Below the pieces are notes generated by a model. The model ran no database searches and was not told the DNA's origin. It worked only from the letters and a program-made list of their open reading frames with translations. Positions 41,096 to 43,870 of a DNA stretch of 43,870 nucleotides are shown here, in pieces. Within the stretch, counting starts at the first letter, position 1; every line of letters starts with the position of its first letter. A program made the translations under genes and the position numbers. This DNA is from Mageeibacillus sp. UBA5439 (lineage in GTDB: Bacteria; Bacillota; Clostridia; Saccharofermentanales; DTU023): positions 7,679 to 51,548 of the forward strand of contig DIRJ01000021.1 of NCBI GenBank assembly GCA_002427505.1. Reading direction: 5' to 3'.

Positions 41096-42490
41096 ATGCT
41101 GGCTACCGATAAATCTATGGCGACAATCGTCGCTTTGGCATCTAACCGCGGTTTTATTTATCCGGGTTCTGAACTATATGGAGGGCTGGCTAACTCTTGG
41201 GACTACGGTCCTTATGGTGTTGTTTTAAAACGTAACGTGAAAGCCGCCTGGTGGAGACGCTTTATCGAAACTTCACCCCATAACGTCGGACTGGACGCAG
41301 CTATTCTGATGAATCCGCAAGTCTGGGTTGCATCAGGCCATGTAGCAGGCTTTTCGGATCCTTTGACAGATTGCCGTGCCTGCCGTTCGCGTCATCGGGC
41401 CGACCAGATTATTGACGACTGGAATGAAGCTAACGGGGTCGAGGGCTCAGTTGAAGGCTGGAGCAATGAAGAACTGCAGGATTATATTGCTGAAAAGGGC
41501 ATTAGCTGTCCGGTCTGCGGAGCTCGGGATTTCACTGACATTCGTCATTTCAACCTGATGTTTAAAACTAAACAGGGTGTCACCGAAGACAGTCAGTCTG
41601 ACATTTATCTGCGCCCGGAAACAGCCCAGGGAATTTTTGTAAATTTTAAGAATGTTCAGCGCACATCGCGGCGTAAGATGCCTTTCGGCATAGGTCAGAT
41701 AGGTAAGGCTTTCCGCAATGAGATCACACCGGGAAACTTTATATTCCGTACACGCGAATTTGAACAGATGGAACTGGAGTTTTTCTGTGAGCCCGGAACC
41801 GATGACAACTGGTTTGACTATTGGCGGGATTATTCTTTCCAATGGCTGCTTGATCTGGGACTGACCAAGGAAAACTTGCGTTGGCGCGATCACAGTGCTG
41901 AAGAATTATCTTTTTATTCCAAGGCGACCAGTGATGTGGAATACATCTATCCTTTCGGCTGGGGGGAGCTCTGGGGTGTAGCCAACCGTACAGATTACGA
42001 TCTGTCGCGACATATGGAAGCTGCCAAAGAGGATTTGCGTTATTTCGATCCTTATACCAATGAAAAGTATATTCCCTATGTTATAGAACCTTCTTTGGGT
42101 GTGGATCGTCTTTTTCTGGCAATATTATGTGACGCTTATGACGTCGAAAGGCTGGAAAATGGTGAAGAACGCACGGTGCTGCGTTTTGATCCGGCATTGG
42201 CTCCCGTTAATGTCGCAATTCTGCCCTTATCCAATAAATTGCAGGCAGAAGCGGAGCAGGTCTATCAGATGCTGCTGCCACATTTCCGCTGCGAATTTGA
42301 CGAGCGTCAGAGCATCGGCAAGCGCTACCGCCGACAAGATGAGATCGGCACTCCCTACTGTGTAACTTTTGACTTTGATTCGCTCGAAGATAATCAAGTG
42401 ACAATACGTGAACGTGACTCGATGGATCAGCTGCGTTTACCTATAAATGAACTTGTGGACTATTTTGCCGGCAAGTTCGATCTACCGTAA
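41096..42490 (+). CDS. glyS: Glycyl-tRNA synthetase, single-chain dimeric type
   Basis: Class IIa synthetase charging tRNA-Gly (464 residues), the alpha2 type related to the eukaryotic enzyme and used by many Firmicutes instead of the alpha2beta2 GlyQ/GlyS form. Seen: SNRGFIYPGSELYGGLANSWDYGP at the start, a CRACRSRHRAD and CPVCGARDF pair, motif 2 around FRNEITPGNFIFRTREFEQME, motif 3 EPSLGVDRLFLAIL, and a C-terminal anticodon-binding domain ending in INELVDYFA. The start ATG after GAGGA (5 bases) follows the rpoZ stop; an earlier ATG would overlap rpoZ. The neighbour ppdK is commonly next to glyS in Clostridia. Confidence 0.97.
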   Translation: MLATDKSMATIVALASNRGFIYPGSELYGGLANSWDYGPYGVVLKRNVKAAWWRRFIETSPHNVGLDAAILMNPQVWVASGHVAGFSDPLTDCRACRSRHRADQIIDDWNEANGVEGSVEGWSNEELQDYIAEKGISCPVCGARDFTDIRHFNLMFKTKQGVTEDSQSDIYLRPETAQGIFVNFKNVQRTSRRKMPFGIGQIGKAFRNEITPGNFIFRTREFEQMELEFFCEPGTDDNWFDYWRDYSFQWLLDLGLTKENLRWRDHSAEELSFYSKATSDVEYIYPFGWGELWGVANRTDYDLSRHMEAAKEDLRYFDPYTNEKYIPYVIEPSLGVDRLFLAILCDAYDVERLENGEERTVLRFDPALAPVNVAILPLSNKLQAEAEQVYQMLLPHFRCEFDERQSIGKRYRRQDEIGTPYCVTFDFDSLEDNQVTIRERDSMDQLRLPINELVDYFAGKFDLP

Positions 42491-42512
42491 GACAACTATT
42501 TAGGAGGAACAA

Positions 42513-43870
42513 ATGACAAAATACGTCTACATGTTTTCAGAAGGCAACGCAAATATGCGCGATTTGCTCGGCGGCAAGGGCGCTAACCTGGCAGAAATGA
42601 CCGGAATGGGTCTGCCGGTTCCGCAGGGCTTTACCATTACTACCGAAGCCTGCAATCGCTATTACGATGAAGGCGAAGTAATTTCTGAAGAGATCAAACA
42701 AGAAATTGTTGATGCAATGAAAGAAGAAGAAGAGCGCACAGGCAAGGTTTTCGGTGATCCGGAAAAACCATTGCTGGTTTCAGTTCGCTCAGGCTCCCGC
42801 GCTTCCATGCCGGGAATGATGGACACGGTTCTTAACCTTGGCCTTAATGATGAGGTAGTCGAAGGTCTGGCGAAACTTACCGATAATGAACGTTTTGCTT
42901 ATGACAGCTATCGCAGATTCATCATGATGTTTGGCGATGTTGTTATGGAAGTCCACAAAGATCTATTTGAGGCAGAACTAGAACGCATTAAAACTGAAAA
43001 GGGCATCGTAAATGATCTAGACCTCTCAGCTGAAGACATGAAGCTGGTTACTGCAAACTTCAAAACTATTTATGAACGTGAAAAAGGCCAAGCTTTCCCG
43101 CAGGATCCCAGGACCCAGCTCATGGAAGCAATTGAGGCGGTTTTCCGTTCCTGGAACAACCCCCGTGCAATTTTCTATCGTCAAATGAACAACATCCCTT
43201 CTATCTGGGGTACAGCTGTTAACGTTCAGGAAATGGTTTACGGCAATATGGGTGAAACTTCAGGCACAGGCGTGGCCTTTACCCGTGACCCGGCAACCGG
43301 CGAGAATGTTCTCTACGGTGAGTATCTGATGAATGCCCAGGGCGAAGATGTTGTTGCAGGCGTTCGTACACCTTTCCCCATTGCTCATCTGCAGGAACAA
43401 TTCCCTGAAATTTTTGATGAATTCAAAAAATACGGTGATGAACTGGAAGTCCATTATGGTGACATGCAGGATCTTGAGTTCACCATCGAAAATGGTAAGT
43501 TATTTATCCTGCAGACCAGAAGCGGTAAGCGCACAGCCTCTGCTGCTCTGAAAGTTGCAGTAGATATGGTTGCAGAAGGCATTCTCTCACGCGAAGAAGC
43601 GATTTTGCATATTGATCCCAGCCAGCTTGATGCTCTGATGCATCCCATGTTTGATGACAAGGCACTGGCAGCAGCTGACCAGATCGCCAAGGGTCTGCCG
43701 GCATCACCCGGAGCAGCCAGCGGCAAAATTGTTTTCTCTGCTGACCAGGCCTTTGAATCAGCGAAACAAGGTGAACAAGTAGTTCTCGTCCGCGATGAGA
43801 CATCCGCTGAAGATATCCACGGCATGAGTGCCGCTGAAGGTATTCTGACCGCTCGTGGCGGCATGACCAG
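42513..43870 (+). CDS. ppdK: Pyruvate, phosphate dikinase, 3'-truncated by window edge
   Basis: Reversible conversion of pyruvate, ATP and phosphate to phosphoenolpyruvate, AMP and pyrophosphate, a common route in anaerobic glycolysis. About 452 of the usual roughly 875 residues are present. Seen: KGANLAEMTGMGLPVPQGFT at the N-terminus, LLVSVRSGSRASMPGMMDTV in the ATP-grasp domain, FTRDPATGENVLYGEYL, and the central domain start GLPASPGAASGKIVF. The frame runs open to the window end at TARGGMTS, immediately before the phosphorylated histidine expected next. The ATG is preceded by a strong AGGAGG site 22 bases after glyS. Swivel-domain histidine and PEP-binding domain lie outside the window. 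Confidence 0.97.
   Translation, partial: MTKYVYMFSEGNANMRDLLGGKGANLAEMTGMGLPVPQGFTITTEACNRYYDEGEVISEEIKQEIVDAMKEEEERTGKVFGDPEKPLLVSVRSGSRASMPGMMDTVLNLGLNDEVVEGLAKLTDNERFAYDSYRRFIMMFGDVVMEVHKDLFEAELERIKTEKGIVNDLDLSAEDMKLVTANFKTIYEREKGQAFPQDPRTQLMEAIEAVFRSWNNPRAIFYRQMNNIPSIWGTAVNVQEMVYGNMGETSGTGVAFTRDPATGENVLYGEYLMNAQGEDVVAGVRTPFPIAHLQEQFPEIFDEFKKYGDELEVHYGDMQDLEFTIENGKLFILQTRSGKRTASAALKVAVDMVAEGILSREEAILHIDPSQLDALMHPMFDDKALAAADQIAKGLPASPGAASGKIVFSADQAFESAKQGEQVVLVRDETSAEDIHGMSAAEGILTARGGMT

Noticed and set aside
1..43870. CRISPR array, tRNA or rRNA genes, insertion sequences, prophage
   Set aside because: No regularly spaced repeats, cloverleaf-like segments, transposase motifs or phage proteins were seen; intergenic gaps are short and accounted for.

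Overview
The window (43.9 kb) looks like chromosomal DNA of an anaerobic low-to-mid-GC Firmicute, most likely a Clostridia member near the Oscillospirales/Saccharofermentans-like lineages. Pointers are the split glycine decarboxylase (gcvPA/gcvPB), long-form Hpf, a RemA-type regulator between yicC and gmk, single-chain glycyl-tRNA synthetase followed by pyruvate phosphate dikinase, GGAGG-type ribosome binding sites with several GTG/TTG starts, and a dockerin/cohesin gene pair. The lineage is an inference from gene content, not from a marker-gene comparison. I see no tRNA, rRNA, CRISPR array, insertion sequence or phage gene, and no gene-free stretch longer than about 220 bases.

Layout. 1-4.1 kb: dnaK (5' end cut by the window) - dnaJ - DEDDh exonuclease - YwlG-family protein. 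4.2-8.6 kb: glycine cleavage operon gcvT-gcvH-gcvPA-gcvPB, closed by a strong terminator. 8.7-9.9 kb: monocistronic gap with its own promoter and terminator, then a small zinc-ribbon membrane protein. 10.5-17.8 kb: an accessory metabolic island, with a leftward tetR - FGGY kinase - gtrA operon, a rightward class III aminotransferase/aminomutase - class II aldolase operon, and a convergent OPT-family transporter. The divergent promoter region carries two matching palindromes (GTGAG-N6-CTCAC) that are good candidate TetR operators. 18-22.8 kb: hpf, pcrA-type helicase, and two HD-domain nucleotide hydrolases (dgt-like, yfbR-like).

22.9-32.7 kb: a surface/cell-wall region. It begins with a secreted glucosaminidase-like protein ending in a type I dockerin, followed 18 bases later by a membrane-anchored protein with an N-terminal cohesin and a cytoplasmic tail. 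Then come a GtrA protein, folC, a TPR membrane protein, an asparagine-synthetase-like protein without the N-terminal glutaminase cysteine, and a D,D-carboxypeptidase. I consider the dockerin-hydrolase/cohesin-anchor pair the most interesting system here: it suggests a two-component, non-cellulosomal device that tethers a peptidoglycan hydrolase to the membrane.

32.7-43.9 kb: housekeeping genes. rplM-rpsI have a strong promoter and a structured leader. tsaE-tsaB-rimI follow, then an HPr-like protein with an eroded active-site motif, uvrC, a metallophosphoesterase, yicC-remA-gmk, rpoZ with an unusually long C-terminal tail, glyS, and ppdK, which is cut by the window end just before its phospho-histidine.
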